Below are positions 24,766 through 34,682 of a DNA stretch of 51,058 nt, in pieces. The notes beneath the pieces are model-generated. The model was not told the DNA's origin, did not search any database, and saw nothing but the letters and a program-made list of their open reading frames with translations. This DNA comes from Actinomycetes bacterium (GTDB lineage Bacteria > Actinomycetota > Acidimicrobiia > Acidimicrobiales > Bog-793): the NCBI GenBank assembly GCA_021829645.1, contig JAKBPI010000015.1:1-51058 (forward strand). The letters run 5' to 3'. The translations under genes were made by a program, and so were the position numbers. Position 1 is the first letter of the stretch. Each line of letters begins with the position of its first letter.

Positions 24766-26115
24766 CTATCTCTTCGATTTGCCCGATTTTGATTTTTTCT
24801 TTGCTTTACGGGACGAAGAATTCATCAATTGACCCATGACACCCGAGGATTTAAAAAGTTTTTGCATCTCGGCGAATTGCTTCAACAAATTATTGACGTC
24901 GGTTACCGAAGTTCCGGAACCTTTGGCTATTCTGCTGCGGCGTGAACCGTTGATGATCTGTGGCTCTTCCCTTTCGCCCACTGTCATGGACGTAATAATC
25001 GCTTCTATTCTGGTGATGTCGGCATCGTCAATATTGGCGTTTCTGACTTCTTTAGGCATCCCGGGGAGCATGGAGACGAGACTTTGCAAAGGTCCCATTT
25101 TTTTCATCTGTTGGATTTGGTCGTAAAAGTCGTCCAGGGTAAAGCGACCGCTCTTTAAGCGATCCATGGCCTTGGCGCTCAGCTGCTTGTCTACTTCAGC
25201 TTCGGCCTTTTCTATCAGACTGAGCACGTCCCCCATACCAAGAATCCGACTCGCCATGCGCTCGGGATAGAAAGTCTCGATCTCGTTGATCTTTTCTCCC
25301 GTAGTCACAAACGCTATGGGCTTGCCCGCCACTTGCTTTACAGACAAAGCCGCCCCGCCTCTGGCGTCACCGTCTACTTTGGTGAGGATAATGCCGTCTA
25401 GCTCAAGTGTTTCATGGAAAGCTTTGGCCGTATTCACGGCATCTTGCCCCGTCATGGCGTCTATTACCAAAAACGTATAGTGAGGCTGCACAGCCACAGA
25501 GACGCGCCTTACTTCTTCCATAAGCACCTGATCGATGCTGAGCCGACCGGCCGTGTCCACGATGACCACGTCCCGTCCAACCCTGAGCGCTTCTTCCAGA
25601 CCTCTCCTGGCTACCGACACCGGATCGGTGGGTTCAGAAAAGACGGCCAAACCGGCTTCCGATCCCAAAATCCTCAGCTGCTCCACCGCCGCCGGTCTTG
25701 CCAAGTCCGCTCCTACCAAAAGAGGATGCCGACCCTGCTGTTTAAACCAACGTCCCAGTTTGGCCACAGTGGTTGTCTTTCCGGAACCCTGTAAACCTGC
25801 CAGCAAAATAACCGTAGGCGGTTTTGGCGCATAGGAAATCCTGAGCTGTTCGCCACCCAAAATAGCGGTGAGTTCTTCATTTACGTACTTGATAATCTGC
25901 TGAGCGGGCGTAAGGCTCTTGGAGAGCTCCATGGAGAGACAGCGCTGTTTGACGTTGGTTATGAAGTCCTGCACCACAGACAAGGCAACGTCTGCTTCCA
26001 ACAAAGCAATACGTATATCTCTGAGAATAGAATCGATATCCTCTTCGGACAGTCTGCCTTTACTCTTTATCTTTTTGACGATACCTTCAAAGCGGTCCGT
26101 AAGATTTTCAAACAT
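24766..26115 (-). CDS. ffh: Signal recognition particle protein Ffh
   Basis: 449 residues with the NG GTPase domain (LLAGLQGSGKTTTVAKLGRW G1, DTAGR G3, TKVDGDARGG G4) and the methionine-rich M domain near the C-terminus (MKKMGPLQSLVSMLPGMPK, MQKLFKSSGVMGQLMN). It ends in a Lys-rich tail. Ffh with 4.5S RNA binds signal sequences and delivers ribosomes to FtsY. It lies nine bases downstream of ftsY, so both receptor and particle genes are in one unit. No SRP RNA gene is recognised here. Confidence 0.97.
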   Translation of the reverse strand: MFENLTDRFEGIVKKIKSKGRLSEEDIDSILRDIRIALLEADVALSVVQDFITNVKQRCLSMELSKSLTPAQQIIKYVNEELTAILGGEQLRISYAPKPPTVILLAGLQGSGKTTTVAKLGRWFKQQGRHPLLVGADLARPAAVEQLRILGSEAGLAVFSEPTDPVSVARRGLEEALRVGRDVVIVDTAGRLSIDQVLMEEVRRVSVAVQPHYTFLVIDAMTGQDAVNTAKAFHETLELDGIILTKVDGDARGGAALSVKQVAGKPIAFVTTGEKINEIETFYPERMASRILGMGDVLSLIEKAEAEVDKQLSAKAMDRLKSGRFTLDDFYDQIQQMKKMGPLQSLVSMLPGMPKEVRNANIDDADITRIEAIITSMTVGEREEPQIINGSRRSRIAKGSGTSVTDVNNLLKQFAEMQKLFKSSGVMGQLMNSSSRKAKKKSKSGKSKR

Positions 26116-26123
26116 TTCTACAC

Positions 26124-27356
26124 CTAAACATTGTCTTGGGATACCCCTATCAGGGTTTCGGCAAATTCTTCTCTATCCAGAGGAAACAAGTCCTCTACGC
26201 CCTCACCCACTCCAACGAGTTTGATGGGGATATTGAGTTCTGAAGCTATAGCCAGAACAATGCCTCCTTTGGCAGTTCCGTCCAGTTTGGTTAAGACTAT
26301 TCCCGTGACCTGCACCGCTTCGGTAAATAAACGAGCCTGTATCAATCCGTTCTGTCCCGTCGTAGCGTCTATTACGAGAAGTACTTCCGTGAGCTTGCCG
26401 GGCGGGCGGGCGGCTACCCTGCGTACTTTCTTCAACTCCTCCATCAGGTTGGCTTTGTTGTGTAAACGACCTGCGGAATCAGCTATGATAAGGTCCGCTT
26501 CTTGGGCTACGCCATGCCTCACGGCATCAAAAATGACAGAAGACGGATCCGCACCCGAAGCGCCTTTAATGAAATCGGCTCCGGTTTTTTTTGCCCAAAG
26601 TTCTAACTGATCGGCGGCGGCGGCACGAAACGTATCACCGGCGGCTAAGACAACTTTTTTACCGGACCTCGTCTCGCTATGGGCCAGTTTCCCGATAGTC
26701 GTTGTCTTACCGACACCGTTCACCCCCACCAAGAGCCAGACGTTCCCCGGTCCTTCTTCCATACTCAGTTCGGTATCGCCGACATCTAAAACTGCCGCTA
26801 TTTCGTCTTTTAGATAATTCGCCAATTCGGAAGCGTCACCGGAGAGTTTTTTCTCTTTTACGGCATTCCGCATGGAGTCCAACAATTTGGCAGTCGTGGG
26901 AATACCCACGTCTGCCAAAATCATGGCTTCCTCCAATTGGTCATAAACCTGCTGATCTATACGGCCTTTACCCCGAAGGGTCGCTAAAGGAGAAGATAGT
27001 ATGCCTCCCGTCTTGGAAAGACGATCTCTCAGGTTTACCCTACCGGTAGCAACGGCCGGTGTGCTTTCCTGAGAGCCTGCAAAAACTTCCTCCGCCACGT
27101 CTGCATTGTCGCTTATTTCCGTTTTCGTCTCTTGGCCGGGTAGTCGCTTCCCTATGGCTTGATCGCTCTCGGAAGGGGATTCTTCGGAAAGCTTATTTAC
27201 TTTCTTTCCCGGGCTGTGCTCGGATGACGACAATTCCTCTTTAGACGACGTCTTCCGACGCGACAAAGTTTTTTTACCGGATTTAAATGACGAAGTAAAT
27301 CCCACCGATATCAAAATCAATAAAACCGCTATTACAGCTACAAGTACGTAAATCAT
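26124..27356 (-). CDS. ftsY: Signal recognition particle receptor FtsY
   Basis: 410 residues. An N-terminal transmembrane segment (MIYVLVAVIAVLLILISVGF) anchors the protein, and a polar, acidic and Ser-rich A domain of about 80 residues follows. The NG domain contains LVGVNGVGKTTTIGKLAH (G1), DTFRAAAADQLELWA, DSAGRLHNK (G3) and TKLDGTAKGG (G4). It is the membrane receptor for SRP and hydrolyses GTP with Ffh. The membrane anchor is more typical of Actinobacteria than of E. coli. It follows smc by about 107 bases. Confidence 0.97.
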   Translation of the reverse strand: MIYVLVAVIAVLLILISVGFTSSFKSGKKTLSRRKTSSKEELSSSEHSPGKKVNKLSEESPSESDQAIGKRLPGQETKTEISDNADVAEEVFAGSQESTPAVATGRVNLRDRLSKTGGILSSPLATLRGKGRIDQQVYDQLEEAMILADVGIPTTAKLLDSMRNAVKEKKLSGDASELANYLKDEIAAVLDVGDTELSMEEGPGNVWLLVGVNGVGKTTTIGKLAHSETRSGKKVVLAAGDTFRAAAADQLELWAKKTGADFIKGASGADPSSVIFDAVRHGVAQEADLIIADSAGRLHNKANLMEELKKVRRVAARPPGKLTEVLLVIDATTGQNGLIQARLFTEAVQVTGIVLTKLDGTAKGGIVLAIASELNIPIKLVGVGEGVEDLFPLDREEFAETLIGVSQDNV

Positions 27357-27463
27357 TACTTCCCAACCGTTCCTCTGTGGGTCACATCCAACGCATCTCT
27401 ATCATATGTCGCTTCCGACGATCGTTTGCCTTTATCTTACGAAACCCTCTTGATCTGAGATTT

Positions 27464-30400
27464 TTATGCGGGTACTTCTTGAGAGGCCACATACTTTTTT
27501 TGAACTTTCTCACTGATAGCTTTGGAAGAAGCTCCCGGAGCCATACTGATGCCGTAAAGGGCATCGGCTATTTCCATGGTTTTCTTTTGGTGGCTGACAA
27601 TAATAAGCTGGGCTTCATCCCTAAATTCTTCCACAAGACGTAAAAAGCGCTTCAGGTTCACTTCGTCGAGAGCAGCCTCGACTTCGTCCATCAGGTAAAA
27701 AGGTGAGGGTCGACTTCTGAAAACGGCAAACAAAAACGCCATGGCCACCAAAGAGCGCTCCCCTCCGGAAAGAAGAGACAACCGCCTCACATTACGTCCT
27801 GCCGGCCTAGCCTCTATCTCTATACCGGTATTTAGTAAGTCGTTGGGAAAAGTCAGGCTCAGGCGTCCCTGTCCCCCGGGAAACAGCGACGAGAACAGTT
27901 TTTCAAAGTGATCCGCCACATCGGAATAAGCTTTGAAAAAGACTTCTTCTATCTCTTTATCGATTGCCCTGATCACCTGATCGAGTTCTTTTCTGGCTTT
28001 TTTGATATCGTTCAATTGAGTTTCCAGAAAAGTTTCACGCTCTCTCAATTGACGCAACTCTTCTTCGGCCAAAGAATTAACCGGTCCCAAAGAACCCAGT
28101 TCGCGCCGCAAATATTTTTGGTAATCGTGAGCAGACATACCTGAAGGAATCTCCGGACGGGGCGCATCCGCTGCTTCGGTACCGGTAACGCCAAACTCTG
28201 TCATGATAATGCTCTGCTGGGCTTCGATCCTGGTTTTTGTTTCGGCTATGGTAATCTCGACTTTTGCCGCCTGCTCAGACAAATCGGTCAGTTGTTTTTC
28301 CATCTCTTGTCTTTTTGACCTCAGAGCCTTTATTTCCTGCAGAGCCTCATCCCGCTGGCGTATTTTTTGGGTGTTTTCTGCTTCCAATTCCTGTTTTTTG
28401 GAGTTTAGAAAATTGAAAATCTCATTTGCTTCTTCTGAAAAAGCCATCATGATGCTGCGTTTGACCAACAAAGCGGGTTCTGCTTTGTTGAGTTTTTCGA
28501 ACTCCAATAGCTGTGCCCTGAGCACTTCTTCCAGATCTTTTTGTCTGGATGCCAAATTCTTATGACGCTCTTCCAGGGACGCTGCCCTGACTTCTAAATC
28601 TCTGCGCAACACCATATGGGCTTTGCCTTTTCTGTCAAATCCCTCTAGGATTGATCTTTCCCGATTGCGCTCTTCTTCTAAATATTTGGCACGCTCCGTC
28701 AGCAGTTCGGCTTCCCGTGCAGCCTGGGCAGCCAGAACTTCTGCCTGGGCCTCTGAGTTTTTCAGCAACATTTCTTCTTCAGTCAGAGAGGTTGTCAGTA
28801 GCTCAAGTTCTGCTTCAACCGACCTGCTTTTTGCGGCTAGGTCGACTTGGTTCTTTTTGAGATCCGAAACTATACTCCGGTTGGCAACGACAGAGCGTTC
28901 CAGCCTTTCCAACTGAGACTTTTCCTCTATGAGTTTTTTATTGGCCGCTTCCGATTCGTCACGACTGCTACGCAGTATCGCTGCAGTGTGTGCATACAGC
29001 CGTTCTTCCTCAGCGGTTTGATTTTCCAGTTCGGCAATGGACCGAGAGGCCCTGTCAAAAGCGGCCTGGGTCACTCCGAGCGTTTTCGCTCCGAGCCTCC
29101 ACCCCGACGGAGAAAAGCAGCTACCGTCTACCGTTACAATTGTCGAAGTGGGATCGGACAGATAAGCCTTTACCGCTGTATCTAAGTCCCCCCGGCAAAG
29201 CCATACCTCTTCAAGTAGGCAATCAAGTAACTCGGAGACTTCCGGGTCATTTGCCGTAACGAATTGCCGTATGTGGACTATGTCCTGACCGCGCTCGCTG
29301 TCAGAGGGTGATGAGCGCCTGTTTTTACCGTAAAGAGGTACCGGCAAAACCGTACCGCTCATTTTCTTTGAGGATAGAATTTCCAAAGCGTCTTTGGCAT
29401 TTTCTGCTTTGACCAATACAGCACTTCCTATAGCGTCGCCCAAAGCCGCTTCAAACGCCCGTACGATCTCTTCTTCCATATCGACCAAGTCCAGCAGGGT
29501 TCCCAAAACTCCTTTATTGTCGGTCAGATACTCTATACCGGCTCTGGACCTGACCTGGTTGAGGGCAAACTCCAGAGCCTCGGCTTTTGCTCTCGCTCCG
29601 TGCAACTCTGCCGTTATGGCAATCATGCGCTTGTTGACTTTTTCTGACTCCGATTCAGCCAACGCCAGGGAGTCTGCCGCCAGGTGGTATTTTTCCAGAC
29701 TTTCTTCCACGGTCTTTATGAGTTCATCTCTGGCAAGCTCCAGCCGTGCGGCCTCTTGAGAGGCTTCCGCAAGCCTTTGATCCACACCGCTCAATCTTTC
29801 CAAAAGGCGCGTTTGCGTCTCTTTGGCTTCCGACCAAGCGCTCCGTCTGGCACTCAAAGAGGATCTGAGTTCAGAAACCCTCCGGCTCAGCTCTTTTGCC
29901 AAGCTTGTTGCTCCCTGTCGGCTTTCTTCGGATAAGTCTTTTCCAAGCTGAAGATCCGAAGAGTCGTCCGCTAAACTTTGAGCGGCTCGCTCTTCCAAAT
30001 AACTTCTTCTCTCCTGCGCCAACTCTTCCTCAGCTACACTTATTCGCTCTAGCTCGACAAGTAAAGACTTGATCTCTTCTTCCGTATGCAGTTGTTCTTC
30101 CCCCGCCTCGCGGAGTAAAGTTTGTGTCTTGGCGGTATCAGGTCGGGAACGGGCATCCAAAAGAGCGCTGTCTGTATTGCGCAGACGTTCAGCAAAACGC
30201 GCTTTCAGACCGCGGCTCTGTTCAAAAAGTTGCCCCACTCTGGAAGATAGAAACACCTTATCGCCGTAATCATTTTGATCCAGAATATCCTGCTTGGCTG
30301 ACAAAATGGATATTTGCTCTTCCAGTGAGTTTTCCATATCGGTTCTGGCGGTAAGAAGTTGCGTCAACTCCAGTTGCGAAGCAGACAGCTTAGCCTCCAG

Positions 30401-31108
30401 GGTCGCCAATTCTCTTCCTGCTAAATAGATTCCCACGGCGCCAAGAGCCTTGGTAATCTCCCCATAGCGCTGTGCCGCCGTTGCCTGACGTTCCAAAGGT
30501 CTAATCTGACGTTTTACTTCCCTGCGCAAATCTTCCAGTCTCTGCATAGATGATTCGCTTGATTCCAAACGCCGTTCGGCGCGCTCTTTGCGCTTTCTGT
30601 ATTTGAGAATCCCGGCAGCTTCTTCTATGACACCTCTTCTCTCCTCCTGTGTCGCCTGCAAAATGGCATCTAGTTGGCCCTGAGAAATAATAATGTGCTG
30701 AGTTCTTCCAACCCCGGCGTCAGAAAGCAGCTCCTGAATATCCAGTAGTCGACAGGAGGTTCCGTTTATCTGATACTCACTGTCTCCGGTCCTAAACAGA
30801 GTTCGTGTTATGTTGATTTCGTTGACGTCCAGAGGTAATTTTTTAGAGGAATTGTCGATAGTGAGCGTAACTTCGGCCCTGCCGAGAGCCGGGCGCTTGG
30901 CCGAACCGGCAAAGATAACGTCATCCATTTTACCCGAACGGACCGCTTTAGGCCCTTGGGCTCCTAAAACCCAAGCCACGCCGTCCACGACGTTAGACTT
31001 ACCGGAGCCGTTGGGTCCGACAATAACGGTAATGCCGGGTTCCAATTCCAAAGTGGTTGCTTCGGCAAAAGATTTAAATCCCTTTAGAGTGAGTGATTTG
31101 AGATGCAT
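27464..31108 (-). CDS. smc: Chromosome segregation protein SMC
   Basis: 1214 residues from ATG 31108 (preceded by GAGG; a TTG at 31120 is rejected). The N-terminal ATPase lobe has Walker A VGPNGSGKSNVVDGVAWVLG at about 28-47. Long heptad-rich arms flank the hinge near residues 500-640 (LTDNKGVLGTLLDLV, ALGDAIGSAVLV). The C-terminal lobe has the signature LSGGERSLVAMAFLFA and Walker B PFYLMDEVEAALDEVN. It organises and segregates the chromosome with ScpA/B, which are not in this window. Usual upstream neighbours rnc and mutM are absent; a PIG-L gene lies there instead. Confidence 0.97.
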   Translation of the reverse strand: MHLKSLTLKGFKSFAEATTLELEPGITVIVGPNGSGKSNVVDGVAWVLGAQGPKAVRSGKMDDVIFAGSAKRPALGRAEVTLTIDNSSKKLPLDVNEINITRTLFRTGDSEYQINGTSCRLLDIQELLSDAGVGRTQHIIISQGQLDAILQATQEERRGVIEEAAGILKYRKRKERAERRLESSESSMQRLEDLRREVKRQIRPLERQATAAQRYGEITKALGAVGIYLAGRELATLEAKLSASQLELTQLLTARTDMENSLEEQISILSAKQDILDQNDYGDKVFLSSRVGQLFEQSRGLKARFAERLRNTDSALLDARSRPDTAKTQTLLREAGEEQLHTEEEIKSLLVELERISVAEEELAQERRSYLEERAAQSLADDSSDLQLGKDLSEESRQGATSLAKELSRRVSELRSSLSARRSAWSEAKETQTRLLERLSGVDQRLAEASQEAARLELARDELIKTVEESLEKYHLAADSLALAESESEKVNKRMIAITAELHGARAKAEALEFALNQVRSRAGIEYLTDNKGVLGTLLDLVDMEEEIVRAFEAALGDAIGSAVLVKAENAKDALEILSSKKMSGTVLPVPLYGKNRRSSPSDSERGQDIVHIRQFVTANDPEVSELLDCLLEEVWLCRGDLDTAVKAYLSDPTSTIVTVDGSCFSPSGWRLGAKTLGVTQAAFDRASRSIAELENQTAEEERLYAHTAAILRSSRDESEAANKKLIEEKSQLERLERSVVANRSIVSDLKKNQVDLAAKSRSVEAELELLTTSLTEEEMLLKNSEAQAEVLAAQAAREAELLTERAKYLEEERNRERSILEGFDRKGKAHMVLRRDLEVRAASLEERHKNLASRQKDLEEVLRAQLLEFEKLNKAEPALLVKRSIMMAFSEEANEIFNFLNSKKQELEAENTQKIRQRDEALQEIKALRSKRQEMEKQLTDLSEQAAKVEITIAETKTRIEAQQSIIMTEFGVTGTEAADAPRPEIPSGMSAHDYQKYLRRELGSLGPVNSLAEEELRQLRERETFLETQLNDIKKARKELDQVIRAIDKEIEEVFFKAYSDVADHFEKLFSSLFPGGQGRLSLTFPNDLLNTGIEIEARPAGRNVRRLSLLSGGERSLVAMAFLFAVFRSRPSPFYLMDEVEAALDEVNLKRFLRLVEEFRDEAQLIIVSHQKKTMEIADALYGISMAPGASSKAISEKVQKKYVASQEVPA

Positions 31109-31275
31109 GTCTTGCCTCAATGGTTATAGATACTTAACGGCATAATTGTACTTTATAATACGGGTACATAAGGTCTGTAGAATTGCGCAAGAGAAGATAT
31201 TTTAAACACATCCAAGCGTTATCAGTAAAAGCCCCTCCGACAAGAGTCTGACCCATAGGCAATCATTACAATGGT

Positions 31276-32004
31276 TTAATTGGTAGTCACCCGCAAAAAT
31301 GCTTCGGCAAAGCGTCCTTCTTCCCACCCCGCCAACAGTCGGTTTGCCTCCAGCCAAGTCTTAATTCTTTCTTCCAATTGGTTATTTTTGTCTGTTTCTT
31401 GACTTACATGACAGCGCAACGCTTCCAATTTGGCAGACAAGGTATCCGAAACATCCACAAAAGTATCCGGTTGGCCGTGAGACATGATCCAGACTTCTTC
31501 CACGCTATGAGGGAGAAGTCCTGCCTCGAGTAAATCCGGAAAAGCAAACGGATTTCTGGCATCAGGGTAGACGGCATCCAAAGCCGCCTCCCCCGCAGCC
31601 ATGTGGTCGGGGTGACTGGAAAATATCCGGGCAAAATTCCTCTCCGGATTTTGGGTCAACACCCTTTGCGGTCTCACTTCCCTAATGACGGCTGCTATGC
31701 TTTTCCGCAAGTCTAAACTGACTTCCAATTGGCCGTCTTGGTAACCCAAAAACCGGATGTCACTCACGCCTAAAACTTTCCCTGCAGCCCTTTGCTCTTC
31801 CTGCCTTACCTGCGGCATGAGCTCTCTGGGGAAATCCAAATCAAACCCGCCGGCATCACCGTTGGTTGCCAAACAATACGTGACTTTTACTCCGGCTTCC
31901 GTCCATCTCTTGATCGTGCCACCGGCCCCAAAATCTATATCGTCCGGATGAGCCACGATACACAGCACCGACTCCACAAGATCTTTCCCCGCGTCTTCAA
32001 ACAT
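31276..32004 (-). CDS. PIG-L/LmbE family deacetylase
   Basis: A 242-residue protein with the zinc-binding AHPDDIDFGAGGTI (residues about 18-31) and SSHPDHMAAGEAAL (about 126-139), and a DAxGFDLDFPRE segment. The family removes acetyl groups from N-acetylglucosaminyl substrates. In Actinobacteria members include MshB and Mca of mycothiol metabolism, but at 242 residues this one is shorter than those and its substrate is not assigned. ATG 32004 has a GGAG a little far upstream. It lies upstream of smc with a 167-bp gap. Confidence 0.82.
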   Translation of the reverse strand: MFEDAGKDLVESVLCIVAHPDDIDFGAGGTIKRWTEAGVKVTYCLATNGDAGGFDLDFPRELMPQVRQEEQRAAGKVLGVSDIRFLGYQDGQLEVSLDLRKSIAAVIREVRPQRVLTQNPERNFARIFSSHPDHMAAGEAALDAVYPDARNPFAFPDLLEAGLLPHSVEEVWIMSHGQPDTFVDVSDTLSAKLEALRCHVSQETDKNNQLEERIKTWLEANRLLAGWEEGRFAEAFLRVTTN

Positions 32005-32190
32005 CGAAATTGCTTTTCTCCTTCGAAATAGTCAATACTCTATCCTAATAGGACAGAGTCCTTTGCCATACACGTGCTGCGATATCCGGCAACAGCCGTG
32101 CTGAGATAAGACGGCGGAATGTCTGCTTAGATGCAAGCAGTACATTTGCGTCAAAAATAAGGCGATACGACACTTTAAGTGTACGTTCTT

Positions 32191-32382
32191 CTAGTCTGTT
32201 TTGTCAGCTTCTTCGAGTTCATCCTCGTAACCAAGCTCGTCTGATTCGTATAAGCACCAAGAGGCGTGGTCATCATCGGGTTCGGCACCACATTCCGGAC
32301 AAGGTTCCTGTACGACCTCAACAGCTCTTTTGAGCGATCGAGCTTCTTCAAACCTACGATGGCGTCCCTTTTTCACATTCAA
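32191..32382 (-). CDS. Small zinc-ribbon protein
   Basis: A 63-residue protein starting MNVKKGRHRRFEEARSLKR, with CPECG near residue 28 and a second half-site HASWC near 41, then an acidic tail. CPxC plus HxxxC would bind a zinc ion. The basic start and ribbon suggest a nucleic-acid- or ribosome-associated protein; no function is known to me. There is a 187-bp gap to the PIG-L gene; the neighbours are not clearly co-transcribed. Confidence 0.6.
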   Translation of the reverse strand: MNVKKGRHRRFEEARSLKRAVEVVQEPCPECGAEPDDDHASWCLYESDELGYEDELEEADKTD

Positions 32383-32614
32383 CTCCTAGTTGCACCGATA
32401 TTAGGCCGATTAACCCAGAGCGGCCTTCAGGCAATATATATTCAAACAATACACCCACTGAGGTCTAGATAAATAGCATACAACCAATCGGGGAGCCGAT
32501 GTGATGCTGTGAAAAATAACTGCTTCCTATCAGAAAAACTTTGTCCGCACCAAAACAGCAATTTATAATCAAAAGACTTTCCTATATCCTTTTTGTAAAC
32601 TACTCTTAATCGAC

Positions 32615-32854
32615 ATGGAGAATCAGGATTTCAATCCTCAAGACATAATAGAGCGTTTCCGACTCAGGGCTCAGGCAGTCAGAGAGCGGACCATGCCGCC
32701 GGTAGAAGGACCGGAGCGCCAGATGATTCGGAAACAAATGCAGCTTGACTACCAGGATTTTGCCATGCTGTCGGACGCCATGTGGCATTTAGAAGACGGC
32801 ATCCTGACACTGAGTATCGACCTCAGGCCCCCGGAAGATGCTAAAGAAAAGTGA
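32615..32854 (+). CDS. Short conserved-looking protein of unknown function
   Basis: A 79-residue soluble protein, MENQDFNPQDIIERFRLRAQ, then RERTMPPVEGPERQMIRKQM and a C-terminal LEDGILTLSIDLRP. I recall similar short helical proteins in acidimicrobial genomes but have no family name. An opposite-strand frame (32606-32788) is its shadow. Its stop lies about 35 bases from that of the convergent RNase D gene. Confidence 0.6.
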   Translation: MENQDFNPQDIIERFRLRAQAVRERTMPPVEGPERQMIRKQMQLDYQDFAMLSDAMWHLEDGILTLSIDLRPPEDAKEK

Positions 32855-32888
32855 GACATCGGCATCCGAAGTCTCCACAACCGTGGCC

Positions 32889-34076
32889 TTACTTTACGGC
32901 GATATAAGACCTTTCCTCCAGGACAACAGCGTTTTGTCCATCAAAAGCCAGAGCGGTCTCCCCACGCAACAGTCTTTTCAGTTGCTCTCCGATTAAAGAA
33001 CATCTCCAACTGTTAGCAATCAGTCCTCCAGGGTCGTTTTGATAAAAGGCAAAGATATCTTCCCTGGTAGCCAGCATGGATTGGTCTATATCCAGTTCCT
33101 TGGCTTTTGCCGCCACATAGGCCAGAGCCAACCCAAGAAGTGGTTTGATAGCATCTTCTCTGGGGTTGCTTTTAGGCGGTAATCTGAGCTCTGTTTCAGA
33201 GAGATGCCTGCCTCTGCTAACAGCTACAAAAAGTGTCTTGATGTCTTCTACAGAAAGGTCAATATCCCTTACGTCCAAAATATCTCCCGGCATTTTAGGA
33301 GGATTATGTACCAGAGAGGCCAGAGCCAGGTCCGAACAGATTCTTCTGACCGGTATATTTTTTGTTCTGGCCTGCTCTTCCCTCCAGGCTGCTACCTCTT
33401 GTGCTATTCCACGATAGACACCTTTCAATTTTCCGGCGTTTTTGATTTTCCACCATGCTTCCTTAGGGTCGGAGAGTTCTCTTGATTTCGCGAGTATCCG
33501 TAAGGATTCCTCCTCACTCCAATCCAATCTCCCCAACTCATACAACCTGGATTTCAAAAGCTCATAGAGGGAAAGCAGATATTTGACGTCGTTGGCAGCA
33601 TAAAACTTTTGCTCTTGGCTCAAAGGACGCTTTGTCCAATCACTCAGTTGATTGACTTTGTCCAAATTGATCCCCAAAAACTTCTCAGATAAAAAGGACA
33701 GACTCGGATTTGCAAAACCAAGTAGCCGTGAAGATAGTTGAGTATCAAAAATCTGTTTAGGTAAGAATCCGCAGATATCATAGAGAATACGCAAATCCTG
33801 ATCTCCGGCATGCATCACCAAAAGCGCATCCGCCGACAAAAGTTTTGCCAGTAAAGAAAGATTTACGCAGAACGGATCTATCAGAAATATCTTGCCGTCA
33901 AAGGCTATTTGCAGCAAGGCCAGTCTCGGAAAATAAGTTCTTTCCGTATGGAACTCGGTATCGAGTGCATATATACCGGATGCGACAATTCCGTCTATCA
34001 AATCCGAAAACGCACCGTCACTTTCTATCTCATACCACTTAGTGTCGGAGTTATTTGTATTCTGGCGATATGTCAT
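32889..34076 (-). CDS. rnd: Ribonuclease D-like 3'-5' exonuclease with HRDC domain
   Basis: 395 residues. The DEDD exonuclease domain has ALDTEFHTERTYFPRLALLQ (Exo I), MHAGDQDLRIL (Exo II) and FYAANDVKYLLSLYE (Exo III, Y-x3-D), supplying the four acidic residues. A helical HRDC-type region follows from about 210 (WREEQARTKNIPVRRICSD). RNase D trims 3' ends of tRNAs and other stable RNAs. The gene is larger than E. coli RNase D in its C-terminal region, as in Actinobacteria. It stands alone in its transcription unit. Confidence 0.88.
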   Translation of the reverse strand: MTYRQNTNNSDTKWYEIESDGAFSDLIDGIVASGIYALDTEFHTERTYFPRLALLQIAFDGKIFLIDPFCVNLSLLAKLLSADALLVMHAGDQDLRILYDICGFLPKQIFDTQLSSRLLGFANPSLSFLSEKFLGINLDKVNQLSDWTKRPLSQEQKFYAANDVKYLLSLYELLKSRLYELGRLDWSEEESLRILAKSRELSDPKEAWWKIKNAGKLKGVYRGIAQEVAAWREEQARTKNIPVRRICSDLALASLVHNPPKMPGDILDVRDIDLSVEDIKTLFVAVSRGRHLSETELRLPPKSNPREDAIKPLLGLALAYVAAKAKELDIDQSMLATREDIFAFYQNDPGGLIANSWRCSLIGEQLKRLLRGETALAFDGQNAVVLEERSYIAVK

Positions 34077-34142
34077 AGCTATTTTTATAATTTTATCAGC
34101 ATCTCAACACATAAGATGCTCTTTTGAGGATGCTACTCGGAG

Positions 34143-34682
34143 TCAGCCTCCGTAGTGCATATTTGTATCCTCCATACGCAATACCTCCAGCACTCTGCTA
34201 TCGGCTGCAGGGGTGCCGTCGGGAGCCGGAGTTGCATTTGATCCGACATTTACTACCTCCCCGATAAAAAATATGTGGCTGTCAAAACGCAGCTCTTTAT
34301 ACACTGAGCACTCGACATAGGCAAGCACATCTTTTAGTATCGGTGCTTTTGCGACGGAGGCCTCTTCGTAGGGATAGCCATTGATCTCATGCTTACCCAA
34401 GTCACACAAAGCAGGCTTTACAAATTTTCTGACAATTTCTCTTTGGTCCCGTCTCAGAAACATCAAAGTATAGGCTTTGCTTTTCTCAATCAGCTCTGCC
34501 GATTTGGATTCTGTCTCTACGCCGATCCCTACCAATTTAGGGGAAGTGGCGACTTGGGTAACAAAGCTGCACGTCATCACGTTACAGTCGTCTTCATAAC
34601 GTGATCCTACAAGGTAAAGGCCATTTACAATACTCCAAAGGACCTTTCGTCTCATCCTATCGTAAACCTGTTCGTCTTCCAT
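34143..34682 (-). CDS. Flavin reductase-like FMN-binding protein
   Basis: A 179-residue split-barrel protein. NGLYLVGSRYEDDCNVMTCS (residues about 16-35) and the following strands VGIGVETESKSAELIEKS fit the flavin reductase-like domain that binds FMN. An AAAGGA stands four bases before ATG 34682, an unusually tight but clear RBS. It could supply reduced flavin to a monooxygenase or act as an oxidoreductase itself; no partner is adjacent. Confidence 0.8.
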   Translation of the reverse strand: MEDEQVYDRMRRKVLWSIVNGLYLVGSRYEDDCNVMTCSFVTQVATSPKLVGIGVETESKSAELIEKSKAYTLMFLRRDQREIVRKFVKPALCDLGKHEINGYPYEEASVAKAPILKDVLAYVECSVYKELRFDSHIFFIGEVVNVGSNATPAPDGTPAADSRVLEVLRMEDTNMHYGG